From Callorhinus ursinus (lineage: Eukaryota > Chordata > Mammalia > Carnivora > Otariidae), in the NCBI RefSeq assembly GCF_003265705.1, contig NW_020312859.1, forward strand, positions 1,167,462-1,231,461: a stretch of DNA of 64,000 nt. Reading direction: 5' to 3'. Within the stretch, counting starts at the first letter, position 1; the number at the start of each line of letters is the position of its first letter. Shown one piece after another: positions 32,030-44,028 of the stretch. The position numbers were made by a program, and so were the translations under genes. The notes beneath the pieces are model-generated. The model saw nothing but the letters and a program-made list of their open reading frames with translations, was not told the origin of the DNA and searched no databases.

Positions 32030-35000
32030 GTAGGTATCCGGCTGTCATCAGGAGTACATTTATTCAGCACATACAGGAGCACCCACCATGGGCCAGACCC
32101 TCTTCTAGAAACCAAGACTACAGAGCTTAAAAAGTCAATCTTTGAGGTGCTCCTGGCTGGCTCGGTCAGTGGAGCATCTGACTCTTGGTCTCGGGGTTGT
32201 GAGTTTGAGCCCCACGTTGGGTGTAGAGATTACTTAAAAAAAAAAAAAAAAAAAGTCAATCTTTGTTCTCACAACCTTGTGAGGAGGAAACAAAGGCCTC
32301 TCTCAAGCGTCTTGACAGAAAGTTGCTTAGGGAGCTGTGGGGACTCAGAAAAGGGGGTGCTTGGCTCAACCTGAGGATTCCCAGAAAACCTTCCCATAGA
32401 AGGGAACGCTTAGCACAGATGTTGAAGGATAAGCAAGAGTTAGCTGGAGAGAGAAGAAAATGGAAAGTATCCCAAGCAGAGAGATGTGCTTCGTGTGGCG
32501 GAGGTGGGGCCTGTAGCAACCAGTGGGGAGCCAGACCTGAAAGGGTCCCGGATGGCCTGCTCCTGGGTTTGGACTTGATTCAGAAGGGAATGTGGGGACA
32601 TTGAAAGATTTTAAGCAGGAAGGTACATTATGTTTAGATTTATATTTTAGGAAGATCGCTGTAGTGACAGTGTGGAAGACAGGCTAAAAAAAGAAGGTTG
32701 GTGGTAGGAGGAATCTTTAAGAAGCTAATGAGAAATGTTAACAGCCCATGAAGTGAAGGCAAGCAACAGTGGAGACGAGGGGACGGGCATGAGAGATATT
32801 TAGAGGTAAACCTGGGGATGTGGTGATATCCTAGATGTGGAAGGAAAGGGAAGACGCCCTGATTCCTGCCAGTGGTCCTGAAAGGTAACTAAGGAAGCAA
32901 CCAGAAGGGCAGAGAGAAAACCAGAAGCCTCGAGGGGGGTGGGAGGGGGCAGGGGGTGTGAGGATAGAGGAAGGCGTGGTCTGCAGTGAGCAGAGATCGA
33001 GTGGACTGAGAGTAGAAAGGCTCTTCACTGATCTGGGAAGTCCATGGTCCCCAGTGACCTCTGTGAAGACAGTTCCCGTGCGGTGATGAATGACAGCCAG
33101 GCTACAGTGATGGCAAAGTGAGGTCCCTGACTTCACCACACTATCAGGAAGCTTGGTTATAAAAGGAAGTAGACAGCAGAAGGCAGGAACTCGGGGATGT
33201 GGAGCCAAAAAGATAATGCTTTTTAAAAAGAGCTAAAACATTCCTGGGTTACAAAAATCAAAAAGTTTGACAAAGATACAGCAGAAGGTCTCCCTCGCAC
33301 TCCCGTCCCTCATCTCCCCAGTTCCCCGCCTCTGACCCTTCCTAGCTGCTAATTTCCGTTGCAATTTCTTATGTGTCTTTGAAAATAAGTTAAGATGGAA
33401 GAGAGGAAGGTTGATGGTGCAGGAAAGGGGGTGATGAATGGAACAGGACCTCACTGGGTCAGGACAGGGGGAACCCAGAGCCCGGGTGGAGGGATTTTTG
33501 ACCACTCAGTCCCCAAGGAGGATGATCGGTGTGGGGATCACTTAGGTGTAGAAGGGCTGCCAGAAAATTAAGGGCATGATGGCACCAGTTTTCTTGGCGA
33601 GGCAAGAGACAGGTCCATCTGAGCAGAAGGGTGGTGTGCAGTAATAACAGGTAACAGTTCCAGAACGAGCGCTTTGCATACAGTGTATCATCTCATCTTG
33701 GCAGACCCCCGAAGAGATGGGTACCCTCTCGATAGCGCCCTGTTTTGCAGATGAGCAAACAGAGACTCAGGTCAAGAGACTTGCCACTTGTCCCACAGAT
33801 AAAAACGTGGCCGAGCCGCCTCTCAGACCCGGGGCTGTCTGACTCCGGGCCGGTATATTCTCTACTCCCTCACCGTCAGCTCTGCAGCTTGATGTGACCG
33901 TCTGGGAGCTGCTTTCATAGGCACGCCACAGCATTTTACGGACCTCCTGTGCAGAGTAGCTGACTTGCCCAGGAGTCCATCTCTCTGGCATAGGGGACAG
34001 TGGCCCGGAAACGCTGTCTCAAGAGGAGCATTAACATTTGGAGTTGGAAGTTTCTAAGTGTGATGCAGACTAGTGCCCTTCAAATTGTTCTATCCTATGA
34101 CCTTTTCTCGCGGCGTGCCTTTTCTCCGCGGTGGGGAACCTGGAGGATTTCTGTGTCGTCCCGAGCCCTGTCTCTGATAATAAAAAAGGAGAGGCAGAGC
34201 GGGGAGAAGGGCGACCGGGCCTGACTCCTAGGTCAGCGGCAGGAGCCAGGCTGCAGTCACTTGCTGAGCACTGTAAGAAAAACTAAAGACCTCGGCAGCA
34301 TTTTGCTCTCCAGGCTCTTCCGTTCCAGCTGAGAATATTAATTAACAGACAAAAAATAGAGAATGACGAATTGCGGGTCAGTCACTTGCGAGGGCCCTGA
34401 CTGCAAAGGCAGGAAGTTCAGCAAGAGGAAGGGCTGGCGGACACTAGGGGAGGGCTTGTGGCTAGGGCTTGCAGAAAGGAAGCAAGGCATTCTGTTGGGA
34501 GAAGTTCTTGTGCTAGAAGAAGGCTTGGTCACCAGCCATCACTTTGGGAAAAAGCTCTTTTGAAAGCCCCCGGCTCCTCGGTATTCTTAAAATTTCCCCA
34601 GGACTGTCAGTTTGAGGAATAATGATAGAGGCTTTCAGAGAAAGTTACAAAAAAACTTGTCAGGCTTATCCCATTTTGAGATTGAAAGGGACTTTAAAGG
34701 TGATCAGCAGATTAAATCCTCCCCAATGCAAGAATCCCTTGTTTAGCATCTTTGACAGCTGGTTGTCCAGATTCTCCTTGGTTGCTTTTAGTGACTGAGA
34801 GCTCATTACGTCAAGAGGCAACCTGGTCTGTCTGATGGCTTAAATTAATAGAAAGCTCCCCTCTGTTGAGCCAATATCTGTGTCTCTGTGACTTGCCAGA
34901 GGTGGTGGACTGTTGTCTCCCTGGTCTCCTTTGTAGTCCTTCAGTGGGAAGTGTTTGTAATCCATAGAGCAGAGTGCTACGGAAAAGGATATACACAGCT

Positions 35001-35190
35001 CCAGATCGGTCTTGGCATACTGGTAACTCCCTGAGTGATCCAATAAGCATTTATTAAGCCAACTCCTAGACAGCGTGAACTAGTTCTGCCTCGGGCTCGG
35101 ATGTCCACAGAAGAGCCTTTATGAGCTACTCACAGAGCAGTCACCTGCCACAAGGAGCAGACAGCATACATCTTGTCCCTGGTGTCATAG
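32030..35190. other. ELMO2 intron 4, repeat content
   Basis: Holds an L2 (32050-32860, interrupted by a SINE), a reversed MIR (33655-33865), and an old CR1/L3-like segment around 34620-34990 ('tgacagctggttgtccagat'). No exon was recognised besides those listed. Confidence 0.5.
32145..32253 (+). mobile_element. Older CanSINE with TSD inside L2
   Basis: tRNA-like part only, without a CT body, then a poly(A) of about 19. AAAAGTCAATCTTTG is duplicated at both ends. Despite its old subtype the TSD is perfect. Confidence 0.9.
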
Positions 35191-35372
35191 TCCCGGGCCG
35201 CACGCCAGCTGATGGAGAGGACCCAGTCGTCCAACATGGAGACCCGGCTGGATGCCATGAAGGAGCTGGCCAAGCTCTCTGCTGATGTGACCTTCGCCAC
35301 TGAGTTCATCAACATGGATGGCATCATTGTGCTCACACGGCTTGTGGAAAGTGGAACCAAGCTCTTGTCCCA
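35191..35372 (+). CDS. ELMO2: ELMO2 coding exon 5
   Basis: Largest internal coding exon, 182 nt, residues 82-142. Starts [15 protein letters not shown] and includes [20 protein letters not shown]. These helices begin the armadillo-like repeats and the autoinhibitory (EID) region. Acceptor GTGTCATAG, donor GTGAGT, phase 2. Confidence 0.97.
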
Positions 35373-36184
35373 GTGAGTATAACTGAGCTCTTAGTGGGGG
35401 GTTTCAGAGACTGACTTCATTCTGCAGGGCATCCTTTTCTCATCTCCACTGAGTCACTTGAATTTACTGAACACCTTCTGCGTACAGAGCGGTGAGCCAG
35501 GTATTGGGCTCTGCCCAGAGGGATTCGCTACTGTGGTCCTGAATCTTGCACTCTAGGTGGTCTTCACAGATGCCAAGCAGTAGTAAAATCAGGGGGTACA
35601 GAAGTTAGGAGGAGAGAAGGCAGGTCATGAAAGATCTGTTAATTTATGGGAAATGATTGGCCTGGTGGAAGCTAGTGAGCAGACTGTCCAGAACTGACCA
35701 GAACAGGCATCTGTCTCTTCTTAATCCCCGCCCCTGCTTCCTCCCTTTCCAGTCACCGCCCCATTCCACACATGCACACGTGCGTGCACGCACACACAGG
35801 CTTTCTCTGTGCTCACCATAGGTTCGCCATCTCCCTACCGCCCATTTTCACAGGGAGGACGAGCTCCAGGACTTTGCGTAGGTCACAGACATCTCTGATT
35901 CTCCAGTGCTAAGATGAGTGTGGCGGGACACCATGCCCGTGGCCAGCCGTGAATGAACAGCTGTTTAGTTAGCTGTCTAGGCCTGTGGTGGCTTTCTGTC
36001 CGTCTCAGGTGGCACAGAGGGAGGCAGAAATCTTCTTTTCAGCTGATGGACCAAGCTATTGAAATTTTCAGCCAAACCAGGCACCTGATCATGAGTGTTT
36101 GTTTTAAGTTTCGGATTTTGCAGCAGCACAGACATCGTGAAGCCTTCAGCAGCCCTCAGAGACTTCTGCCATCTCTGAGGGGTA

Positions 36185-36585
36185 TAGCATTAGACTGGCC
36201 TTGGTTTCCTCCTCTTTAAAATGGGGATGCTGCTTACACTGCAGTACTGTCACGGGGAGTGTTGTGAATGGGTCCGAACCTGCCTTGCCGACGGGTTTGT
36301 TAAATCTAGAGCACCATGCAGCTGCCCAAAGTAGAAAGAGGAGGGACACAGGAGAGAAGGCCTTGGAGTCCCCATTCTCCATCAGCACTGCAGCCAGGCT
36401 GTTGCACCCATTGTCATCTTGCCCTCGCCACGACCCTGTGATCTTCACGCTGTGAGACTGACTCAGTTTTACAGAGGAGGAATTTAAAGTTTGAAAAGAT
36501 AAAGTTTGCAGTTAGTAAATAGTTGAACAGGAATTGAGCCCCTGTCCGAAGTTTGTACTCTTTGTCCTGCACTGCTGCCTCTTGG
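36185..36585. mobile_element. MIR pieces in ELMO2 intron 5
   Basis: 36190-36275 is MIR-like on the + strand ('ctcctctttaaaatggggat'). 36400-36585 is MIR-like on the minus strand ('cagttttacagaggaggaat'). No exon lies between. Confidence 0.55.
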
Positions 36586-36931
36586 CCTTGAACATGGGCT
36601 GTAAGCTCCCTCGGGTACCCCTGCCAAGTGTTGGGATTGTAAAGGTCTGATACCTTTCTTGGTTTTGGGAAACGGATGAGTGCGTGTGTTCCTGAGATGA
36701 GGTGATGTGGGGAAGGAAAGCCAATCCCCTGGCAGCTCTTTTTTCCCAGAGATGGATGCCTGGACAGAGTCTGCTGCACACCTGGCCAGGTGTGCATGCG
36801 GGAGCTTACAGCCGTGCTGACCGTCCCCGACGCTTTTGCTGAAATCGGTCCCCGTTGAGGCTGCCACCACACCTGTGTTCCCTGGCTCTGAATCTTTGTC
36901 CAATTTTGTGTGTGTTTTGCCTATGTCTCAG

Positions 36932-37031
36932 CTACAGTGAGATGCTGGCATTCACCTTGACTGCCTTCTTAGAGCTCATGGACCACGGCATTGTCTCCTG
37001 GGACATGGTTTCAATCACCTTCATTAAGCAG
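36932..37031 (+). CDS. ELMO2: ELMO2 coding exon 6
   Basis: Residues 142-175 ([19 protein letters not shown]...SITFIKQ), armadillo-like helices. Acceptor CTATGTCTCAG, donor GTGAGG, phase 0. Confidence 0.97.
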
Positions 37032-38140
37032 GTGAGGCCTCCAGCATTCCGTCATCTTCCTCCTCCCTTTGTGGCTGGTTGTCCTGTTGGTTTATGGAGA
37101 AATGCATGCCGTTCTGCTGAGGGTCGGCTTTCTATGCCCAAGGCCCGATTTTTCATCCGCGTGCTCGGGTCTTCCTGGGGCTCCTGAAAGAGTTGCTTCC
37201 CTGTTCTCACAGCGCCTGCTCTGAGAAGATGGAAACAGGCTCTGGGAACTGGGTGTGTGTGGCCAAAGCGGGATGGGATTGTCAGTGAGACTTGGGATGA
37301 CACCAGCCAGGCCACCAGTAGCAGCCCTGAGCTTCTGATCTGCTTCCCGAGTGCTCCCTTCTCTTTGGCGATACATGTTCATTTTCTCTGCCTTAGATTT
37401 CTAAGTCTGCCTTCTGTTGACAGATCTGCAAAACAGCCTGTTTGGATCGTCAGATCGAACTCGGCGGTTGGGAGGGGATACTTCTACTTTAGCCTTCCTT
37501 TCTTCTATAGGAAGGGGCAGTGTCAATTCTCAAAACTGGACTAAAACCAATGAGTCATGTATCCACCGACCTAGAATCACACCCATCGTTGGCTTGGGAC
37601 ATTGGGAACTTCCTGACGCTGGAGATATTTAAGCAAAAGTGAAATGACCATGTGTCAGGGACATTATAATGGGGGTTGAGAATAATGGGGAGTTACTAGA
37701 TTACAAGACTTTGAGGCCTTCCTGCCTCCCGAGTCTCTGCTGTCCTGTGTACACGTAGGGGTAGAACATGTGTCGGGAGAAGGGTACATGGAGATAAAAG
37801 GAGATCCCAGTTTCAGGAAGATCCTCTGCTTTCTACACTTAGCGTTTTCATGCCTCAACCCTTATTTTGAAAACAAAGGATTGAGCCCTTAGATTTTGAG
37901 GAAACACAGTTGGCTTGGATCATTTGTCATTTGACAAATGGAGGTGCCCATGCCTAGGGAAATCCTGGCATATTGGCCAGGGTGGCCATAAACCAGATAC
38001 CACTGTCCACATGGGGACAGCTGCCCCCGTGTGCGCCGCACACCTGGGAGGAGAGCCTTCGTGGGCCAACGTCAGAAACCCAAACCGTCTAGCACTCTTG
38101 GGCCCTGGGCTTCCTGACTAACTGGCCCTCGCTGCTGTAG

Positions 38141-38292
38141 ATTGCAGGGTACGTGAGCCAGCCCATGGTGGACGTGTCCATCCTTCAGAGGTCCCTGGCC
38201 ATCCTGGAGAGCATGGTCTTGAACAGCCAGAGTCTATACCAGAAGATCGCGGAGGAAATCACCGTGGGACAGCTCATCTCTCACCTCCAGGT
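38141..38292 (+). CDS. ELMO2: ELMO2 coding exon 7
   Basis: 152 nt, residues 176-226 ([20 protein letters not shown]...[10 protein letters not shown]). Acceptor GCTGCTGTAG, donor GTGAGT, phase 2. The split Val codon (GT|C) is completed by the next exon. Confidence 0.97.
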
Positions 38293-38394
38293 GTGAGTAA
38301 GAGACCCTGCCCCAGCCCCCCTCCCGCCTCTCATCCTCTGGCCATCTCCCAGGCCTCCTCCTTTGCTTGTGTTCCACGCCGCTGGGCTGCTCGT

Positions 38395-38720
38395 TCACTC
38401 ATTCATCAGCACATCCACACTGCTGCTGGGATGCTCCCAGGATTTGGACCCGATCATGTCATGCTCCTGCTAAAATGCTCCGTGGCGCTCCTTGTCCCTC
38501 AGGATGAAGCTAAGTGCTCCCAGCCTTCCTGTCCCACCACACGCCAGCAGAATTAGATGCTCTCTTCTCTCTGGGCCAAATAGTCTCTCTTTGTACCTAT
38601 GACAATGATAGAAATCCTTTATTTTTGTTACCTGTCTCCCATTTTAAATTTTGAACTCCCTGGGAAGAAGGACCAATCCTTTGTGGATCCCCTGCTTTGA
38701 TTTAAGTAGAAGTCAATTAG
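38395..38720 (-). mobile_element. L2 fragment, antisense
   Basis: 'catgctcctgctaaaatgct', 'ctcaggatgaagctaagtgc' and 'gaactccctgggaagaagg' read as antisense L2. Confidence 0.65.
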
Positions 38721-38804
38721 TGTTTGTTCGGTGAACATTTAGCCAACGAGAGGTATGCTGTAGGGGGTAGCAAAAAATATCTCATAGGGCATGAGCTCAG
38801 GCTA

Positions 38805-38990
38805 CCGTCAGATCCCGGCTCTCCTGCACACTGACCAGGTCTCTGCCTTCAGCAGGTTACCTGGTCTCGCCTGATCTTGGTTTCCTCCTCTCTAGACTGG
38901 GGTTAGTCCTCCCCACCACTCAGACTTGTGAGGATCAAAGGAGATAAAAGATCTTGCATTGTGGCCAGCACAGGATAGGTAATTCATTTC
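38805..38990 (+). mobile_element. MIR
   Basis: 'cagatcccggctctcctgc', 'ttggtttcctcctctctag' and 'gtgaggatcaaaggagat' in MIR order. Confidence 0.75.
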
Positions 38991-39034
38991 AGGAGTTGTT
39001 TGCTTTTCTTTGTTTTCTAAGAAGCTTAACACTG

Positions 39035-39200
39035 GGGTGCCTGGGTGGCTCGGTCAGTTAAGCGTCTTACTCTTGATCTCAGCTCAGGTCTAGATCTCAT
39101 GAGTTCAAGCCCTGCATTGGGCTCTACGCTGGGTGCAGAGCCTACTTAAAAATAAATAAATAAATAAATATAAATGAAAAAAAAAAAAAAAAAAAAAACA
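39035..39200 (+). mobile_element. CanSINE, older subtype, with TSD
   Basis: GGGGTGCCTGGGTGGCTC head, AAATAAAT tail and a poly(A) of more than 20. AAGAAGCTTAACAC occurs before and after it. Confidence 0.92.
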
Positions 39201-40464
39201 CCAAAAACCTAAGAAGCTTAACACATCCTAAAACATTTTACCAGACAGTAAAACCAGAAGACCTATGAACCTTTTGGAGCACTGTTCCTCTCCTCTCCAT
39301 TCTTTTCACTTCACTTTAAGCCCTCTAATACAATTCAAGGGGCCTGGACTCCCCCAAACAACATGGTGATACTGTTGACTCCTTTCTGAGTCTTGCTCCC
39401 TTTTAGCATCTCGGACGTGGGCAGATGCCGACAAATGCCCTGTCAGTTCCCAGCTTCACTCAGCTCTGCTCCCAACCTGTACCCCCCGCCCCCAACTAAT
39501 CCAAGTAATAAGAAAGCACAATTTGCGGCTCTGATGTCGCCTTGTCATTTCTAAGGAATTCTTCAGTCTCTGTTTTCATACCCCAAAGCCAAAAAGGTTG
39601 TTTGAAGTAAAGGGAACTTTATAAACTCCAGATGGAGAGTTCTGATTTTCCTGACATCAAACTTTTCTCTATTCATTTCTGAATCAGGAATGACCCAGCT
39701 GTGTCCCCCAAGGATGACAGAGGAGCATGGCATTTCTTAGGGGTCGGTCTGTGACTATTTTTAGCCCGTAGCTGTTCCTAGACACTATGTCCTCTGCTGT
39801 TTGGGCTGGGACACTGAGTACCTTCCATGAGACCTCCAGGATGCCCCCCACCTGACCAGGAAGTCTGCCGGCCACCGAGTGTACCCCCAGTGTGGCAGGT
39901 GGAGACATCTTGCCAAGTGCTAGGATTATAAGATTCCACAGAATAGTTGTAAATTTGTTTTAAAATGAGACAAGGTTGTAGTCGAAGACTTTGAAAATAC
40001 AGAAAAGCACAAAGAGTAAATCCTTTGCCCATTTCCCCACCTCCAGACAGAACCAGTCACATTAAACTGACTGCCCTGCTAGTCGTTTTTTCCATGCATA
40101 CTTTTAACAGAACCGAGAGCTTACTCTACATACTCTGTGTACCTTGGCTTTTTTACCAAATAATAGCTCTTAAACATTTCCCCATGTTAAAGATTTTTCT
40201 AAAAGGGTAGTTCTACATCTTTTTTGTATCCCATATGCCTTTGAAAATCCAGTAACAGTTATAGACTCTCACTTCCTTGGAGAAAATAACACATAGTCAA
40301 CCAACTGCGTGGAATAATTTTTGCACTGTTTCTAGGATTTACAGACACTCCAAACCCATCCCCAAATCCAGGGTGAAGAACCTTTACAATGTGATTTTTA
40401 ATGACTTAGGACTTTAATGTGTATAAACAGAGTTGTGATTGTGGACATTTGGATTATTTACTGT

Positions 40465-40474
40465 TCTTTCTTTC

Positions 40475-40539
<65 letters not shown>

Positions 40540-40600
40540 TTCTTCCTTCCTTCCTTCCTTCCTTCCTTCCTTCCTTTCTTTTTTCCTTTTTTTTTTTTTG
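40465..40600. repeat. (CTTT)n(CCTT)n pyrimidine tract
   Basis: About 136 bp of almost pure pyrimidine. A CTTT block changes into a CCTT block and then a T-run. The Phe/Ser-rich and Lys/Arg/Glu-rich frames on it are artefacts of the repeat. Confidence 0.97.
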
Positions 40601-40843
40601 ATAGTACTTGAATGAAACGCTTTGCCAATACATCTTGCCCAGCTCCCTGATTACTGTCTTTGGATAAATTGCTATTAGTAGAGTTGCCGGGTCATGGAGT
40701 ATGCCCACTTTTAAGGCTTTTCAGATGTCACCCTGGATGATTATTTGATTATCATCTGTGAGTGACTGTTGCAGATGCAGCTGAGTGTCCTCTCGCTGGT
40801 CAGTGTTCTAATTTCCCTCTGCCTTCTTTCTCCACTGGCACAG

Positions 40844-40922
40844 CTCCAACCAGGAGATTCAGACCTACGCCATTGCACTGATTAACGCGCTTTTCCTGAA
40901 GGCTCCTGAGGACAAGCGACAG
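40844..40922 (+). CDS. ELMO2: ELMO2 coding exon 8
   Basis: 79 nt, residues 226-252 ([20 protein letters not shown]...DKRQ), armadillo-like repeats. Acceptor TCCACTGGCACAG. The donor is the weak CAG|GTCTGT. Phase 0 after Gln252, the joining point of the optional cassette exon. Confidence 0.97.
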
Positions 40923-41119
40923 GTCTGTGGCTGCCTTTTCAAGCTTTTCATCCGGGCTCTTCCAGGAGAAGAATTGTCTTCCACGCACCCCTTGTGCAGA
41001 CAGCCGTCACATGGCCATTTCCCCAAGCGTCCTTCCTCTCGCCCCTCTGTGTCAGGGACCCTCAGAGCGGCCTTGCTAAGGAAGGCCTGGGAGGCCCAGG
41101 TCTCAGGTCAGAGCATGGC

Positions 41120-41330
41120 CTGCAGACTTTTTCCTCCGAAGGGCCCAAGAGTAAATATCTTTTGCTCTGTGGGCTTATGGCCTGTGTGGCAGCCAGTCAA
41201 CTTTGTCATTATAGCACGAAGAGCCTCCGACAATAGGTAAACAAGCGGGGGTGGCTGTCTTCCAAAAAGACCTCGTATACACAGCGAGACGACAAGCCCA
41301 GGCTGGTCTTCGTTGCTGACCCAGGCTAGA
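41120..41330 (+). mobile_element. hAT-type MITE
   Basis: 'cagactttttcctccgaagg', 'gagtaaatatcttttgctct', 'gcacgaagagcctccgacaa' and 'taggtaaacaagcggggg' follow the same mammal-wide MITE as 18105-18285, in the opposite orientation. Confidence 0.65.
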
Positions 41331-41484
41331 GGATCGGGAAGGGAGAGGACCCTCTCGGCATCACCGTCCAGTCCAAGGAAAGTGGGACAAATGAGACCCT
41401 TACTTAAGGAAGCCAGAGTGGGGGCACTTGGCACGAAGTTGGATGTATAAAGATCCTCAGATTTGAAGCTGCTTTTCTTCCCCG

Positions 41485-41790
41485 GCCCTTTAGCTGTGCA
41501 AAACAGTGCACACAGCTCTGTTCTGAGACCCGCTGTCCTCCCCTGTGATACGGGAGCAGCAGCCTATGCCCCGGCTACTGCACAGGGCTGTCATGAGGAA
41601 AAGCCCCCTGTTTTACGAGTGAGGAAACCAGGAATAGGCCGGGCCGGGAAACAAGCACGGACCCGAGCCCAGGGCCCGGAGGTTTAAGTGCTTTTCCAGG
41701 CTGGGCAAGTTCTTTAACCTCTCGGCTCTCTAACGGAAAAGCCAGATTAGATGATCTCTAAGGGCCCTTCCACCTCTGACACTCTAGATA
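41485..41790 (+). mobile_element. MIR-like fragments
   Basis: 'tgggcaagttctttaacctc' and 'agatgatctctaagggcc' indicate a MIR-type core. The upstream part is diverged. Confidence 0.45.
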
Positions 41791-42071
41791 TCTCTGGTTA
41801 AAAAGCCCAAGTGGCATACAAAAGAAAGACTATTAGATTCTCTGTCCATACCATGGGCTCTGGAAGTTGAAATTCATGTTGTGGGATCATGAACCAAGCT
41901 CTTGGTGGCTTCCCGTGGGAGGACCAGGAGCATCTATGGTTCTGTGTGTCCTTGTCTTTCTTGGATGGCTTTGTTCTGTTAATCTCTCCCTTCCTAGTCC
42001 TGTTTTGAATGTAAGCTGACAGCTCATTCTTCCATCTGCTTCTCTCTGTGCTTTTTGCTTTCTGCCGGCAG

Positions 42072-42107
42072 GACAAGCACCTTAACCCTCTAGACCTGCC
42101 TGTCACT
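42072..42107 (+). CDS. ELMO2: ELMO2 36-nt cassette exon (12 residues)
   Basis: A very strong acceptor (pyrimidine tract about 42025-42065 ending GCCGGCAG) and a perfect donor ACT|GTAAGT bound 36 nt, read in frame as DKHLNPLDLPVT. Inserted after Gln252 it would give a 732-residue protein. It preserves phase 0 on both sides and introduces no stop. The canonical 720-residue protein skips it. TGC motifs lie within about 30 nt upstream of the acceptor (TGTGCTTTTTGCTTTCTGC), the arrangement bound by the neural splicing factor SRRM4. Inclusion is therefore inferred to be tissue-specific; expression cannot be shown here. Confidence 0.8.
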
Positions 42108-44028
42108 GTAAGTAGCACCGCCGTGTGGAAAGGGCCCCAGCTCTCTTCCAGGAGGGGAGGTCAGAGCTGGGCGAGAACCTCTTGTTCTGACCGAGGGGTT
42201 CACAGAACTCCAAAACCCAGGGAAAGGTTGTGTGCTGTAAATCTCATTCGTCAGAACACTCAGGGAACGTGCTGGAGACTAGTGTTACATCCAGGATTAA
42301 GGAGACGCCTGCCCCAGGGACTGCTGCCCAATCTTTCCTTTGTAACCTGTCTTTACATAAGTTTGTGGTTCAGCCAGGGGAGATCAGATTCAGAAACAGC
42401 CTGAGACTTTCATGTAGATGATACCACGGATACATCGCCTTCCAGCTTGGTATGGCAAAGAGTAAAGGTAAATCTATGTTGCTTTGGATGCGTACTAGAC
42501 CATAGGAACTTGAAAAAGTTTAGACAGTTGTCAGGAGGGAATCTGCATGCTCATTTCTTGGTTGGAGCTTTAGAGGTCGGCTTTCCGAGGCTATGAAAGA
42601 GGATGAGCACTTTCCCCCAGCACTGCAGAGAAGCTTCTGGTCTAAGGCCATTATATTTTAGCAGTAGGCCAATGTCAATTACCCACTTTGTAAGTGGTCC
42701 ACAGCAAGATTTAATCTCAAGCCAACCTCCTATAGCTACCAAAGAAGTTTCTGGGCCACCTTCCTCCTCTGCCAGCCCAGTGTGTGCTCAGGGGATGCAA
42801 AGTAAAACTTAATGTGCCTGGCAGCGTCAGCCATTTGGAATATGGCTAGAGATGTAGAAGGGAGAGGGAAAGGCCTTTTAGCTCTGAGAAAAATGAGAGT
42901 GCTCACAGATACTGCTCCATGGGAGAGGTGTGACAGCTCCCTCAGGCCCATTGATTTAGAATTATCCATGAAATTAAATTAAGGCAGCAGTTTAGAAAGT
43001 GAAGTCATACTAATTAACATGGTAAGAAGCGATGGCTGAGATTGGCAGGAGGAGACAGAAGAATTACGAAAAGCTGTCAGAAAGATTAAAAGCACAGGAA
43101 CCTTGGGACCATTTTGTTGAGGGAAAAACAGCCGCACATTTTGGAGGTCCTTGGGGTGGCAAAGTGGCAGAATGCACCGCTCTTCTGGGGAAGCCAAGTC
43201 CTCGGCAGTGATGAAGTTGTAATTATTGTCGTCCCTTCAAAAATAAAGAAATGTCTATCATATATTTTTAGAGAATTTGTGTAAGAATGGTCAAAACAAG
43301 GTCCTGAAAGGACCCTTGAAGCTTCGCTCCCTGGAAGACTCCTTTATGTAGGATCCTTTATTTCCTGAGTGTGCTAAATAAATAGTTACTGTCAGAATCT
43401 GAACGAAATACAATAAAAACACTGGCCCTATTAGGAATTACCCAAAAGCACCAACATGCTGTTCTCCAAACCAGTCAGAAGTGAATCGCAGCTACTTACT
43501 GTGGCAGAGCATCTGTGCCCCGGCTCCACCAGGTGTGGCGCTGGGGGGCCGCGGAGGGGGCGCTGGGGCCAAAGCCCTGTCCTTGGGTTGGAGGAGGCCC
43601 TTCCAGCCTTGGGGTGGGTATCTGCCTGGAACGGTGCATGGGGACCCTCTCACTGCTCTGTGCTCCGTACGCATTGTCCGTTGCCCAGCATCTTTGTGAC
43701 TCGAGTGTCTCGTCCTGAAGTGGTCTTTGTTCCCCTTGGAAGATGATGTGGTTGACTGTGCCATTGGGGAGGGACGCCCTATCTGAGTCAATTTGCCCTC
43801 CCAGAAAAAAAGCAGGCAGGAATTTTTTAGAGTACAAAATATGTTTGATGGTCCGTGGGGTTTTTTGTTTTTTTTTTTCCATTTGCCCATTTTTTATCTG
43901 AAAGGAGAAAAAATTTCAGAGAAAAAGCCCCAGTGCCACGATATCACTTGATAGTGACTATCAACTTGATAGTTGTCACAGCCGGGTGCCTGCCACCTTG
44001 CCTTACATTTGCTTGTTTTTCTCAACAG
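42108..44028. other. ELMO2 intron after the cassette exon
   Basis: Almost free of recognisable repeats. 42960-43250 is AT-rich unique DNA with TAATTAAC. 43540-43720 is GC-rich. Frames in 43456-43890 on both strands have no recognisable protein. The low repeat load makes this a candidate for regulatory sequence. Confidence 0.4.

Larger units (their letters stand above)
38293..40843. other. ELMO2 intron 7, repeat content
   Basis: Antisense L2 (about 38395-38720), MIR (38805-38990), CanSINE (39035-39200), an old LINE-like stretch (about 39940-40230) and the pyrimidine tract at 40465-40600. No extra exon was recognised. Confidence 0.55.

Noticed and set aside
40417..40708. Phe/Ser- and Lys/Arg/Glu-rich frames
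   Set aside because: They are translations of the CTTT/CCTT tract.
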